Shown here piece after piece: positions 19,471 to 27,368 of a DNA stretch of 52,707 nt. The stretch covers positions 1 through 52,707 of the forward strand of contig NZ_JAIQWX010000030.1 of assembly GCF_020164475.1 (NCBI RefSeq), read 5' to 3'. A model generated the notes under the pieces. The model was not told where the DNA came from and searched no databases. It saw only the letters and a list, made by a program, of their open reading frames with translations. Made by a program: the position numbers and the translations under genes. Positions within the stretch are counted from its first letter, which is position 1. Each line of letters begins with the position of its first letter. The stretch comes from Pseudomonas sp. REP124. GTDB lineage: Bacteria; Pseudomonadota; Gammaproteobacteria; Pseudomonadales; Pseudomonadaceae.

Positions 19471-19499
19471 AAAAATGTCGCGTTACAACGCGAGACATT
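19471..19499 (-). terminator. Terminator-like hairpin on the minus strand upstream of rlmL
   Basis: AATGTC-GCGTT (from 19474) pairs with AACGC-GACATT (to 19499) with a 2-base centre and a 2-base bulge. Read on the minus strand, the stem is followed by TTTTT (19475-19471). It lies about 200 bases upstream of the rlmL start, so it could attenuate the rlmL leader or end a small minus-strand transcript. Confidence 0.5.
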
Positions 19500-19551
19500 C
19501 TCAGCAAAGGATTAACCCCTTCATCCTGCGGGGCGCCGATCATACAGGGCT

Positions 19552-19580
19552 TTGATCAATAAATACGCTACGAATATCGT
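19552..19580 (+). promoter_or_regulatory. Candidate sigma-70-type promoter for rmf
   Basis: TTGATC (19552-19557), a 17-base spacer and TATCGT (19575-19580) in an AT-rich patch. Transcription would start near 19587 and give an rmf leader of about 215 bases. Pattern-based only. The rest of the 529-base gap 19274-19802 has hairpins but no credible ORF. Confidence 0.4.
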
Positions 19581-19671
19581 GTTACTTATGGCCTTACCAT
19601 CTTTATGGTTACGTTCTTATGACAAAACGATCATTCCCTCGATGTGACGCATTGGTTAGAAATCAATACAG

Positions 19672-19763
19672 GTTGGCGCCGCCATGACGCCAACACTTTG
19701 GCTCGCCACGCCGGCAGCGGGCCCCAAATGGCAGAGTCTTTCTGCCTGACCTCGATAGAGGTC
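19672..19763 (+). other. Three consecutive hairpins in the rmf 5' leader
   Basis: GTTGGCG (19672-19678) with CGCCAAC (19688-19694); GGCAGA (19730-19735) with TCTGCC (19741-19746); GACCTC (19748-19753) with GAGGTC (19758-19763) around a GATA loop. All stems are perfect. The last two are one base apart and end 40 bases before the rmf start. A six-codon mini-ORF (ATG at 19770, TGA at 19788-19790) follows, and its end overlaps the rmf ribosome site. Confidence 0.55.
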
Positions 19764-19802
19764 GACGCGATGAAAACAGTCAACAAGTGAGGGCAACACC
19801 CT

Positions 19803-20018
19803 ATGAGAAGACTTAAGCGTGATCCTTTGGAACGAGCATTTTTGCGCGGCTATCAATATGGGGTTGGTGGTAAATCCCGTGAGCTTTGCCCATTTACTCT
19901 ACCGTCGGTACGCCAAGCCTGGATCAACGGCTGGCGAGAAGGACGCGGCGACAACTGGGACGGTATGACCGGCACTGCGGGAATCCACAGACTCAACGAA
20001 CTTCACGCTGTCGGCTAA
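19803..20018 (+). CDS. rmf: Ribosome modulation factor
   Basis: A 71-residue basic protein matching RMF: 'KRDPLERAFLRGYQYGVGGKSRELCPF', 'RQAWINGWREGRGDNWDG' and 'GIHRLNEL'. RMF binds 70S ribosomes in stationary phase and drives formation of inactive 100S dimers. ATG at 19803 follows a GTGAGGG ribosome site. Length is slightly above the 55 residues of E. coli RMF, with a C-terminal tail typical of pseudomonads. It sits between rlmL and pyrD, both divergent or convergent single genes, and has its own terminator. Confidence 0.96.
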   Translation: MRRLKRDPLERAFLRGYQYGVGGKSRELCPFTLPSVRQAWINGWREGRGDNWDGMTGTAGIHRLNELHAVG

Positions 20019-20104
20019 CACAGGGTATTCATTCCGACACGACAATCTGAGCAATTGACGAATTAACCACGCACGTCCCATCCGGACGGCGGGCTGCGGC
20101 CCAG

Positions 20105-20130
20105 GGGCTCCTTTTGAGGGGCCCTTTTTT
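20105..20130 (+). terminator. Intrinsic terminator of rmf
   Basis: GGGCTCC (20105-20111) pairs with GGGGCCC (20118-20124), including one G-T wobble, followed by six T (20125-20130). It is about 85 bases after the rmf stop. Confidence 0.85.
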
Positions 20131-20160
20131 ATGCCTGCAATTTGGTAATCATTCCACCCT

Positions 20161-20263
20161 CTGTAGGAGCGAGCTTGCTCGCGATGGTCGTCAACGATCA
20201 CGCTGGATACCTGACACCCAGCGGTGATTTTGAGTCCATCGCGAGCAAGCTCGCTCCTACAGG
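20161..20263. repeat. REP inverted pair
   Basis: Arms CTGTAGGAGCGAGCT...GCGATGG (20161-20187) and reverse complement (20237-20263). It lies between rmf and the 3' end of pyrD, 13 bases from the pyrD stop. Confidence 0.92.
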
Positions 20264-20275
20264 GGGAGACGTGGG

Positions 20276-21295
20276 TTAGCGCAGCGCAGCAATCGCATCC
20301 ACGGACTCGCGAATCAACGCCGGGCCCTTGTAGATGAACCCGGAATAGATCTGCACCAGGCTCGCACCCGCGGTGATTTTCTCCGCTGCGTGCTTGCCTT
20401 CGGTGATACCACCCGCAGCGATGATCGGCAGGCGACCGCCCAGCTCCGAGGCCAGCACTTTCACGGTGTGGGTGCTCTTCTCGCGCACCGGAGCGCCCGA
20501 CAGGCCGCCCGCCTCGTCACCGTGCTCCATGCCTTCGACACCCACGCGGCTCAGAGTGGTGTTGGTGGCGATGACCGCGTCCATACCGGTTTCGATCAGG
20601 GCTTGCGCGACCTGCACGGTTTCTTCGTCGGTCATGTCCGGGGCGATCTTGATCGCCAGGGGCACGTGCTTGCCGTGACGCAGCGCCAGTTCGGCGCGGC
20701 GGGTGGCCAGGTCCGCGAGCAATTGCTTGAGCGAGTCACCGAATTGCAGGCTGCGCAGGCCCGGAGTGTTCGGCGAGCTGACGTTGACGGTCACATAGCT
20801 GGCATGGGCGTAGACCTTGTCCAGGCAGATCAGGTAATCATCCACCGCACGCTCGACCGGGGTGTCGAAGTTCTTGCCGATGTTGATGCCCAGCACGCCC
20901 TTGTACTTGGCCGCCGCGACGCGGGCCAGCAGGTGATCCACGCCAAGGTTGTTGAAGCCCATGCGGTTGATGATCCCTTCGGCTTCCGGCAGGCGGAACA
21001 GCCGTGGCTTGGGGTTTCCCGGCTGCGGACGCGGGGTGATGGTGCCGATTTCGACAAAACCGAAACCCAGCTGGGCAAAGCCGTCGATGGCCGCGCCGTT
21101 CTTGTCCAGACCGGCCGCCAGCCCCACCGGGTTGGGGAAATCCAGGCCCATGACCGTCACCGGGCTCTTCGCCGGTGCCTTGCACAGCAAACCGTTGAGC
21201 CCCAGACGCCCGCCCGCGCCGATCAGGTCCAGGGACAGATCGTGGGAGGTTTCCGGGGAAAGTTTGAACAACAGCTGACGGGCTAGGGTGTACAT
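20276..21295 (-). CDS. pyrD: Dihydroorotate dehydrogenase (quinone), class 2
   Basis: A 339-residue class 2 enzyme that oxidises dihydroorotate to orotate with FMN and membrane quinone, the fourth step of pyrimidine synthesis. '[22 protein letters not shown]' is the amphipathic quinone-binding N-terminus. '[14 protein letters not shown]' carries the catalytic serine, and '[12 protein letters not shown]', 'AAGGI' and '[11 protein letters not shown]' form the FMN phosphate site. ATG at 21295 gives the usual N-terminus. The type III secretion genes begin 81 bases upstream on the same strand, so read-through into pyrD is possible. Confidence 0.96.
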   Translation of the reverse strand: MYTLARQLLFKLSPETSHDLSLDLIGAGGRLGLNGLLCKAPAKSPVTVMGLDFPNPVGLAAGLDKNGAAIDGFAQLGFGFVEIGTITPRPQPGNPKPRLFRLPEAEGIINRMGFNNLGVDHLLARVAAAKYKGVLGINIGKNFDTPVERAVDDYLICLDKVYAHASYVTVNVSSPNTPGLRSLQFGDSLKQLLADLATRRAELALRHGKHVPLAIKIAPDMTDEETVQVAQALIETGMDAVIATNTTLSRVGVEGMEHGDEAGGLSGAPVREKSTHTVKVLASELGGRLPIIAAGGITEGKHAAEKITAGASLVQIYSGFIYKGPALIRESVDAIAALR

Positions 21296-21376
21296 GGGCG
21301 GCTTGGACTCAGGGCGGCAAAAAGTGCCGGCGATTATAGCCGGCACGGGGCGCACAGGCGACTGCTTTGCCTGGGT

Positions 21377-22687
21377 TCATTCAGGCAGTGCAGGAGCGGG
21401 CTGGGGTCGACTGAGGGTTCCGAGGACCAGCGGCAGGTAAACCATCACCGCCAGCACCAGAATGGCGAAGCTCAGGTAAAACCTTTTATCTTCCACGCCG
21501 GCCTCATCAAGGGACGTCATCAATGCCCCCAGTGACAATGTGAACACATGACCCGCCGAGAGCCGGAGACCCGCAATGCCGAAGAACGAATTCAACAAAT
21601 GTGTGAGCGTTGGTCGCCGTGCACCGGCACGCACCTCTAACGCGACACGCTCCTGCATGGATTCAGGGTCGGGAAAAGACGACGGATTAAACAAACGGCA
21701 TTCCCTGCAAAGCATGAAAACAATGTCATCCAGTACCAGACCAGAAGTATCCAGTCCCGCTCGCATCAGATCCGGAAGCAAACGGTAGCCTTCGTCATGG
21801 CTCGGTGGAATAAACTGCCCTGCCAACGGCAGCAGGGACTGCACTACTCCATACATGATCGCCGTAGCCCCGGTACCCGAAGCTGTGACCGGCCCTGCGT
21901 TGTCCCGCATGGGAAAACAGGTGTTCAGAAAGTCTCTGATGAGGGTGTAAAGCGTTACACCGGCCATCGCCGGAAACAACCCGGGCGCTTTGCAGGACCG
22001 CGCCGTCATGTACGCAGCCAAAAGAAGAGCCAGCATGCAGCCCCGCCCAAAACGCGATGCAAAGGTCCCCGCCTCGTTGCACTCATCTCGAATAGCCCCT
22101 ATCAAGATTGATGCGGCCCCGATCGTTGCCGTGGCCGCCACGGACCAGGCTTCGGGTGAGTCGGCGTCCATGGCTTCCTTGATGCGCAAAGTCGCGAAAT
22201 GTTGCGCCAGTTTGCTGATCATAATAATCAGTCCCCCGCGCCCTACGATATTGGCCAGGTTGATCGCAGGTCCTTTGGCTGCATCGAACCACTCCAGCCC
22301 CACTTGAAGTAAGGCGCTCATGCGGCTTGTCGGAGTTTGCTCGGCATTTGCACAGCGCTGCATCGCCAATCTAAAGAGCTCTGAATGAACCGCCCCTTCA
22401 GGCAGTCTCCCTTCAATCACAAAAATTTCGCCGGCCCGCAGCACATCTGTATCGGTTTGTCCCAGGCTCTGCGAGATCGTCGTCAATTCATGGCTAATGG
22501 CACGATCCATGAGCTCAAAGCCCGCTGCGACTTCCCTCGGCGTACCCAGATCACTCGCCTGAAAACCAGACAAAGTCAGCGCAGAAAGATCAACACGATT
22601 GACCTCTGCCGCCGAGGAGACATCGGTCAGCTCGATGTCCTGCCCAGCGGACCTGGCGGCCGATGATCCTGTCCCTACCGTCACCAT
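21377..22687 (-). CDS. Unassigned 436-residue membrane-segment protein at the distal end of the T3SS operon; candidate secreted effector
   Basis: I do not recognise this protein. The N-terminal 100 residues are rich in serine, threonine and alanine ('VTVGTGSSAARSAGQ', 'DVSSAAEV') with no classical signal peptide, as in many type III secreted proteins. The middle and end hold about six hydrophobic stretches (for example 'WSVAATATIGAASILIGAI', 'GCMLALLLAAYM', 'FYLSFAILVLAVMVYLPLVLGTL' near the C-terminus). Its ATG overlaps the stop of the preceding gene by 7 bases, so it is translationally coupled to the secretion operon. A translocated membrane-inserting effector is the leading idea; a cluster-specific accessory membrane protein is the alternative. 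Confidence 0.6.
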   Translation of the reverse strand: MVTVGTGSSAARSAGQDIELTDVSSAAEVNRVDLSALTLSGFQASDLGTPREVAAGFELMDRAISHELTTISQSLGQTDTDVLRAGEIFVIEGRLPEGAVHSELFRLAMQRCANAEQTPTSRMSALLQVGLEWFDAAKGPAINLANIVGRGGLIIMISKLAQHFATLRIKEAMDADSPEAWSVAATATIGAASILIGAIRDECNEAGTFASRFGRGCMLALLLAAYMTARSCKAPGLFPAMAGVTLYTLIRDFLNTCFPMRDNAGPVTASGTGATAIMYGVVQSLLPLAGQFIPPSHDEGYRLLPDLMRAGLDTSGLVLDDIVFMLCRECRLFNPSSFPDPESMQERVALEVRAGARRPTLTHLLNSFFGIAGLRLSAGHVFTLSLGALMTSLDEAGVEDKRFYLSFAILVLAVMVYLPLVLGTLSRPQPAPALPE

Positions 22688-23094
22688 TCACTCTTCTCCC
22701 AAGCATCATCACCCATTGGCTGAAACACCTCGCGCATGAACCCCTTCACAAAAAGATCCACGCTGAATGCCAGCGCGTTCGCGGCGCTGACTTCCATGTA
22801 AATCGGCGAGTCCTGCAGTTTTTCGTCCTTCAAGCGCACCAGTACCTGCAACGTCACCGCCAGCAATGCCTTGGCCGATGGGTACGCCCGGGACTCTCCA
22901 TCGGCGCCGCGCAGCGTTCGCAGATACTCATGAATCGCCTTCCCGCCCTGCCCTTCCATGGCCAGCAACTGTTGATACAAACGCTCGAACTCAGGGTCCG
23001 GTCGCAGGTTTGCTGACAACCGTGACTCCAAGGATTCGACCGTCGAGGTCTCGCTCTTGAACGCGTTGCTACCGCTCACCGATTCAATCTTCAT
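22681..23094 (-). CDS. Small T3SS-associated protein in the OrgC position
   Basis: A 137-residue hydrophilic protein with no assigned family by eye. ATG at 23094 shares a base with the stop of sctL (TGATG), the best evidence for the start; an upstream in-frame codon would overlap sctL more deeply. In Salmonella the gene after orgB is orgC (about 150 residues, an early secreted substrate that helps needle assembly), so position and size suggest an OrgC counterpart. A chaperone for the next gene product, with which it overlaps by 7 bases, is equally possible. It has an acidic C-terminus and predicted helices ('SAKALLAVTLQVLVRLKDEK'). Confidence 0.6.
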   Translation of the reverse strand: MKIESVSGSNAFKSETSTVESLESRLSANLRPDPEFERLYQQLLAMEGQGGKAIHEYLRTLRGADGESRAYPSAKALLAVTLQVLVRLKDEKLQDSPIYMEVSAANALAFSVDLFVKGFMREVFQPMGDDAWEKSEW

Positions 23095-23768
23095 CAGGCA
23101 CCCCCGCAAAACTTGCACACAGGTCCGTCAGAGCCCGTTTCGACTTGCGATCCAGCGAGCGCGCCGAGGCCGGCAGGTTGTTCGACGCACGCCAGCAACC
23201 GCGGCTCCAGCCTCTGTCGAGCCGCCGCGATATCGAACTCCAGCAACTGATCACCAAGGCGCAGCAGATAACGCTCCTGGGCTTGAAAATCGAACACCAA
23301 CTCGCCGGGCCAGAGCCTGTGCAACCGCTCGCGCAATTCATGGCTGCGTGAGCGCCAGTGCGCCGGCAGCAACAGGTACAGCACCGCGCTCGCGTCATGG
23401 GCTTGTTCTGCCAGCCAGCGTTCGAGCATGTCGTCCAGCCATTCGGGGCGACTCAAGGTTTGCGCGAGCAAATCCCCGGCAGCCTGCGCCACGTCTTTGC
23501 GCAACTGCGCTGCCAACGTCCGTGATGCCAGCAGGCTTTCGGCCAAGTGTTCGGTCACGCGCAAGACACCCTCGGCATAGCCTTCCTGAAAGGCCTGGGC
23601 ATGAATCGCTTCGGCGTCGCATCGGGCCTGGTCGACGCATTCTCGGGCCCAACCCTGCGCCTGCAGCTGCAAGGCGCGACGGCGGCGTGCGGCGGCGATG
23701 TCTTCGCGGCACAGATGCACTTCGCCCGGGTCCGGGAGGTCAGTCAGGGTTCGGATAGAGTCGAGCAT
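23094..23768 (-). CDS. sctL: T3SS ATPase stator SctL (OrgB-like)
   Basis: A 224-residue protein of the YscL/HrpE/OrgB type. It links the ATPase SctN to the cytoplasmic sorting platform and restrains its activity. It has a short N-terminal segment, a long alanine/glutamine/arginine-rich helical stretch (about 25-95, 'REDIAAARRRRALQLQAQGWARECVDQARCDAE' region, FliH-like) and a C-terminal V-ATPase-E-like part with 'LRLGDQLLEFDIAAARQRLEP'. Length equals Salmonella OrgB (226). The start at 23768 lies inside the sctK frame, giving a 29-base overlap; the ribosome site is weak, so the exact start is uncertain. Confidence 0.85.
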   Translation of the reverse strand: MLDSIRTLTDLPDPGEVHLCREDIAAARRRRALQLQAQGWARECVDQARCDAEAIHAQAFQEGYAEGVLRVTEHLAESLLASRTLAAQLRKDVAQAAGDLLAQTLSRPEWLDDMLERWLAEQAHDASAVLYLLLPAHWRSRSHELRERLHRLWPGELVFDFQAQERYLLRLGDQLLEFDIAAARQRLEPRLLACVEQPAGLGALAGSQVETGSDGPVCKFCGGA

Positions 23769-24306
23769 GCTGCACCGCCATATGGAAAAGAGCCGGGTCG
23801 GGTTTCGCCATGGGCCACTGTTCATGCAGGCGAACTACCGGTGGGGAAAATTGCAGGAGCAGACGTTCGATCAACAGTGCAGGCACCTGCTCGTACCAGC
23901 CGCATAAAGCATTGAGACCCGCAGCCTCGACCACTTGCATTGAAATCACCGGACAGTCGATCGGCAGCGCGCCTCGCACACCCAGGCTGCAACTGGCGAA
24001 GCGGCGCATCGACAACGGCAAGCGCAGCAGCGCCCCACCTCGGGTCAGTTCCGGCATCAGGCGCCAGGCGCCCATCAGCCCGGCGATGTAGGGCAATTGC
24101 CACCAATGAAGGACCCATTGCCGGGCCGTGGCGCTCAGCTCAGTCGCCGGCCACGGACTCTGTAACTGCAGTCCTTCAAACACGATCCGATTGAGCACCT
24201 GACGCGCCTCGGATCCGCGAAACTGTGCCGGCACGCACAGGCGTTGCGGGTGCAGATAATCCAGAGGCTCGGCAAGAATCGCCTGCATACCTTCAGCGCA
24301 CGCCAT
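23740..24306 (-). CDS. sctK: T3SS sorting-platform protein SctK (OrgA-like)
   Basis: A 188-residue protein in the OrgA position, between the inner-ring lipoprotein and the stator. OrgA/SctK forms the pods of the cytoplasmic sorting platform with SctQ. 'EPLDYLHPQRLCVPAQF' at the N-terminus is a recognisable feature of the OrgA/MxiK group, and size fits (199 in Salmonella). The start overlaps sctJ by 14 bases at ATG 24306; GTG at 24321 is possible. Assignment rests more on position and size than on strong motifs. Confidence 0.8.
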   Translation of the reverse strand: MACAEGMQAILAEPLDYLHPQRLCVPAQFRGSEARQVLNRIVFEGLQLQSPWPATELSATARQWVLHWWQLPYIAGLMGAWRLMPELTRGGALLRLPLSMRRFASCSLGVRGALPIDCPVISMQVVEAAGLNALCGWYEQVPALLIERLLLQFSPPVVRLHEQWPMAKPDPALFHMAVQHARLYPNPD

Positions 24307-25015
24307 CACGCCGCCCCGCACTCAGGCGCAGATAAGCGAAAGTCACTGCCCCCGCCAACACCACCACGCCCACCAGACCCAGCAACCAGATGCCCCGCGA
24401 AGGCTCCTGCCTGGCCGCCACGGTGGGCGCGACATGCTGGGTCGGCGAGCGCTTGGACAGCACCACGGAGATATTTTCGTAGTCGACGCCGGCAAAGCTG
24501 TTCTTGAGAAATCGCTTGATGTCGGTGATCAGCAATTGCGGCTCGACGTCGCGCTCATGGATCGCCACCGCCGACAGGTGAATGGGCGGCGATTTGCGCC
24601 CACCCTCGCCGGCATCCAGGTCATAACTGACATGGACCCGCGCCGAGACCACGCCTTCGAGCACATTCAGTGACTGTTCCAGGCGCTGCTCCAGCGCCGA
24701 ATACAGCCGGGCCTTTTCCGCCCGGGGCGAGGCCACCAACGTATCGGCGGGAAACATTTCGGCCACTTGCAGGCGTGGCCGCGAAGGCAGCGAATAGAGG
24801 TTGAGCAGATCCACCGCGGCGGAAAAATCCACCTGATCGATCTTCACCGTGTAGCCGGTCTTGCCGGCATCGACTTTCACCGCCGCAATGTTGTTGCGTT
24901 GCAGCACCGACAGCACTTCGTTGGCCTGCTGCTGGTCCAGCCCTTCGAGCAGATTCGGCTGGCGACAGCCCGCCAGCGCCAGGCACAAAAGCACCAGCCA
25001 CACACCCGGCTTCAT
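24293..25015 (-). CDS. sctJ: T3SS inner-ring lipoprotein SctJ (PrgK-like)
   Basis: A 240-residue lipoprotein of the YscJ/PrgK family that forms the inner-membrane ring with SctD. It has a lipobox signal ('LVLLCLALAGC', lipidated cysteine at 17). The next part matches PrgK closely as I recall it: 'NEVLSVLQRNNIAAVKVDAGKTGY', 'MFPADTLVASPRAEKARLYS', 'LEGVVSARVHVSYDLDAGEGG' and 'DIKRFLKNSF'. One C-terminal membrane helix ('GIWLLGLVGVVVLAGAVTFAYL') follows. These segments place the system in the SPI-1 family rather than Ysc or Hrp. ATG overlaps the sctI stop by 4 bases. Confidence 0.96.
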   Translation of the reverse strand: MKPGVWLVLLCLALAGCRQPNLLEGLDQQQANEVLSVLQRNNIAAVKVDAGKTGYTVKIDQVDFSAAVDLLNLYSLPSRPRLQVAEMFPADTLVASPRAEKARLYSALEQRLEQSLNVLEGVVSARVHVSYDLDAGEGGRKSPPIHLSAVAIHERDVEPQLLITDIKRFLKNSFAGVDYENISVVLSKRSPTQHVAPTVAARQEPSRGIWLLGLVGVVVLAGAVTFAYLRLSAGRRDGVR

Positions 25016-25320
25016 GAAGCGCGCAACAAGGTTTCTGCTGTGCCCACCGCCTTGCGCACCAGCACGTTGAGCAGGTTGATCTCGACGTTGTACTGCCCGC
25101 TCAGGTCCTGCAACTGGCTGAGCACTTCGGGGTCGGTGATATCCGGGCGCTGCAGCAATTGATTGATCGCCGAGACCTGCTTTTCGCTGTCGACCGCGGA
25201 GCCGGCAAAGGCCTCGATCATGCGCGATTCGAGGGAGACGATCGGGCCGTCCTGCGGGCCGCGCAGTTCGCTGAAAGCCGTGGGCTGGATGTCAAAAAGG
25301 GAAATGTCCGCAACAGGCAT
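25012..25320 (-). CDS. sctI: T3SS inner rod protein SctI (PrgJ-like)
   Basis: A 102-residue protein, the size of PrgJ (101). PrgJ forms the inner rod that anchors the needle to the export gate and is exported before the needle. The C-terminal helices 'SQLQDLSGQYNVEINLLNVLVRKAVGTAETLLR' carry the conserved needle/rod polymerisation pattern (shown here as a region, about 67-100). It lies between sctF and sctJ, with a 4-base ATGA overlap with sctJ. Confidence 0.92.
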   Translation of the reverse strand: MPVADISLFDIQPTAFSELRGPQDGPIVSLESRMIEAFAGSAVDSEKQVSAINQLLQRPDITDPEVLSQLQDLSGQYNVEINLLNVLVRKAVGTAETLLRAS

Positions 25321-25379
25321 GGCATGTACTCAGGTCAGTGGCCACGGACGGCAATCCATGGCCGATGGAAAAACGAACG

Positions 25380-25640
25380 TCAGCGAGCGGCCTGGATGAT
25401 CGCCATGTCGATGTCCTTGAAGCCCTTGATCGTGTTGGTCTGGGCGTTGCGGAACACGGTGTAGGAGGAGAAGGCGGTTTGATAGGCCGCCAACAACGCA
25501 GGGTCCGACGCATCGTCCTTGAGCTTTTCCAGCGCTTCGTCCAGCGCTTCCTTGAGTTTTTCCGCGCCCTTTTCGAACGCATCGGCCTGGCGACCGAGAA
25601 AGTCATCGGGAAATTCGATGGGGATACCAATGTCAGCCAT
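25380..25640 (-). CDS. sctF: T3SS needle protein SctF (PrgI-like)
   Basis: An 86-residue helical-hairpin protein that polymerises into the extracellular needle. The turn motif 'ASDPALLAAYQ' corresponds to the conserved P-S-N/D-P turn of PrgI/MxiH. The C-terminal helix 'FRNAQTNTIKGFKDIDMAIIQAAR' has the family's K-xx-D-x-I pattern. Slightly longer than PrgI (80), with a proline-containing N-terminal extension. Located between sctD and sctI, exactly as prgHIJK. Confidence 0.95.
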   Translation of the reverse strand: MADIGIPIEFPDDFLGRQADAFEKGAEKLKEALDEALEKLKDDASDPALLAAYQTAFSSYTVFRNAQTNTIKGFKDIDMAIIQAAR

Positions 25641-25649
25641 GAGTCACCT

Positions 25650-26819
25650 TTATCGTGGAGTTGGAAAATGCCAGGACGACGCGGTCGTCTTGATGTAGCC
25701 CTGGGGGCCGGTTTGAAAGGATTTGTCCTTGAGCCCGTCGTCCTTGAGCTCCACCGTGAAATGCACGTAGCGATCTCCCCACTGGCGATGGAAACCGTCG
25801 ACGTAGTCACGGGCGGCGGCGAGTTCGACGTCCTGCAGATTGCCGGTCAGCGCGAAGGTGACGCTGTCGCCGTGCTCGACGCGGTCGAAGCTCAGCGACA
25901 GGCGTTGCAGGCCTTCCTCGGCGAGATCCGCGAGCAGGTGGTCATCCTGGAAATGCACGGCGATGTCCCGGGTATAGGGCGCGGCGGCCAGCAGTGCATC
26001 GGTCAATTCCTGCTGTTTGTGCGGCGTCAGCAGATTGCGCTGGGCGCTGAGCAGCAGGCGTGGCGCGGACGGGTTCTTAAAGTCGAGGGAGTGCCAGACC
26101 AGCTGCGGATCATGCTCGAACAGCAGCTGCTCCAGCCGTCGTCGTTCCTGATCCGTCACCAGCACTTTGGCCGACGGGGAGTTGCTGCGCATCAGCACCT
26201 GTCGGCTCCAGCCGGCATCGCGTTCGGATGAGACGAAGACATACACCGTCTCATCTCGGCCCCGCAGCACTTCGACCTCGGCGCTGGCGCCAGTGATCAA
26301 GGCGCGGATATCGGTTTCAGGGGTGGGCTGCGGTATCGACCAGAGGGTGGCAGCGACGGCCAACGCCACCGCGACAAAGCCGCCGGCCAGCCATCGAGTC
26401 CAGGGCTTGCCTTGAGACTCGAATTTCTCGGTGTCGAGCGAGGGGCTGGGTTGTTTGAGCAGAAGTTCGGGTGACCAGGCCTGATCGCCAGGACGCAGGG
26501 CGATTTGCAGGCCGCCGACCTGCACCCGCGTGTGAAACCTGCCGTGGAGCAATTCCTCGGAATCGCCGAGCAACCGCAGCATCAGGCCATCGTTGGAAAG
26601 GTGATCGGCGAGCACTTCGAAATTGCATCCGCCCTCGGCCAACGGCACGAAGATGGCCTCGGCGGGAACGCTGGCAGCAAGCTTCCCGTCTCCCAGCAAC
26701 TCCACCGCGCCCACCACGAACAGGGTGATGGATTGCACAAGGGGAAATTCGCAGCCCTGCAGCGGACCGTTGAGTATCCGCAGTACACAGGGCTGAGGGA
26801 CGGCTGTCGGGTCTGTCAC
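25650..26819 (-). CDS. sctD: T3SS inner-ring protein SctD (PrgH-like)
   Basis: A 389-residue single-pass inner-membrane protein (PrgH is 392). The N-terminal cytoplasmic FHA-like domain (about 1-130) contacts the sorting platform. One membrane helix lies at about 147-165 ('WLAGGFVAVALAVAATLW'), and a periplasmic ring-building region follows with 'QVLMRSNSPSAKVLVTDQE'. GTG at 26819 is used because GGAG sits eight bases upstream and the frame has no better ATG. First gene of the sctD-F-I-J-K-L set. An 84-base gap separates it from iagB. Confidence 0.9.
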   Translation of the reverse strand: MTDPTAVPQPCVLRILNGPLQGCEFPLVQSITLFVVGAVELLGDGKLAASVPAEAIFVPLAEGGCNFEVLADHLSNDGLMLRLLGDSEELLHGRFHTRVQVGGLQIALRPGDQAWSPELLLKQPSPSLDTEKFESQGKPWTRWLAGGFVAVALAVAATLWSIPQPTPETDIRALITGASAEVEVLRGRDETVYVFVSSERDAGWSRQVLMRSNSPSAKVLVTDQERRRLEQLLFEHDPQLVWHSLDFKNPSAPRLLLSAQRNLLTPHKQQELTDALLAAAPYTRDIAVHFQDDHLLADLAEEGLQRLSLSFDRVEHGDSVTFALTGNLQDVELAAARDYVDGFHRQWGDRYVHFTVELKDDGLKDKSFQTGPQGYIKTTASSWHFPTPR

Positions 26820-26903
26820 CGTTCACACTCCAGAGCGATGAAATGAGCCGGCATGTTAGGAAGGTGGAATTGGGAGTTCCTGATCGAATTCTGCTGAACC
26901 CGA

Positions 26904-27368
26904 TCAGAATCCCCGCTGTTTTTGCGTCAGCGTGAGTCGTTGATAGCGCTGCCAGACCTTGCGCGCATAGCGCAGGCGCGCCGCTTGTCGATCCGGCGAA
27001 TTGCCGGCGTTGTAGGCCCCCACTGCCGTCCAGTTGTAGCCATATCGCGCGACAAAACCGGCCAGCACCGAGGCGCCGACTTCCACCGACAGGCAGGGTT
27101 CGTCCAGCAGGCGTTGCTCGGTGATGCCCTGGGCACTCAAGCGCGGCAGATGGATGCTGTTGATCTGCATCAGGCCGATATCCCGTGAGCCATCCTTGTT
27201 GTGGTTGATTGCACCGGGTTTGTGGCCGGACTCGACTTCGGCGATCGCCTGCAGCAGTTCGGGTTCGATCCGGTGGAGCTGGCCCGCCCGATCCCAGCAA
27301 AACGCCTGTGCCTGAGCCGCGCCAAAACAAGCGAGCATGAGCAGCGACTTGATCCTGTGCACGCTCAT
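26904..27368 (-). CDS. iagB: T3SS-associated lytic transglycosylase (IagB/IpgF-like)
   Basis: A 154-residue secreted murein lytic transglycosylase (SLT family). It opens gaps in peptidoglycan for the secretion apparatus. Signal peptide about 1-22 ('LLMLACFGAAQAQA'). The catalytic glutamate is E46 in 'LLQAIAEVESGHKPGAINHN', followed by 'DIGLMQIN' and 'AVGAYNAG'. Size matches IagB (160). Its ATG overlaps the hilA-like stop by 4 bases, the same pairing as hilA-iagB in Salmonella. Confidence 0.95.
   Translation of the reverse strand: MSVHRIKSLLMLACFGAAQAQAFCWDRAGQLHRIEPELLQAIAEVESGHKPGAINHNKDGSRDIGLMQINSIHLPRLSAQGITEQRLLDEPCLSVEVGASVLAGFVARYGYNWTAVGAYNAGNSPDRQAARLRYARKVWQRYQRLTLTQKQRGF

Noticed and set aside
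21296..21376. Possible att site or island boundary beside pyrD
   Set aside because: No tRNA end, direct repeat or integrase remnant could be found here or at the other edge (46473-46692).
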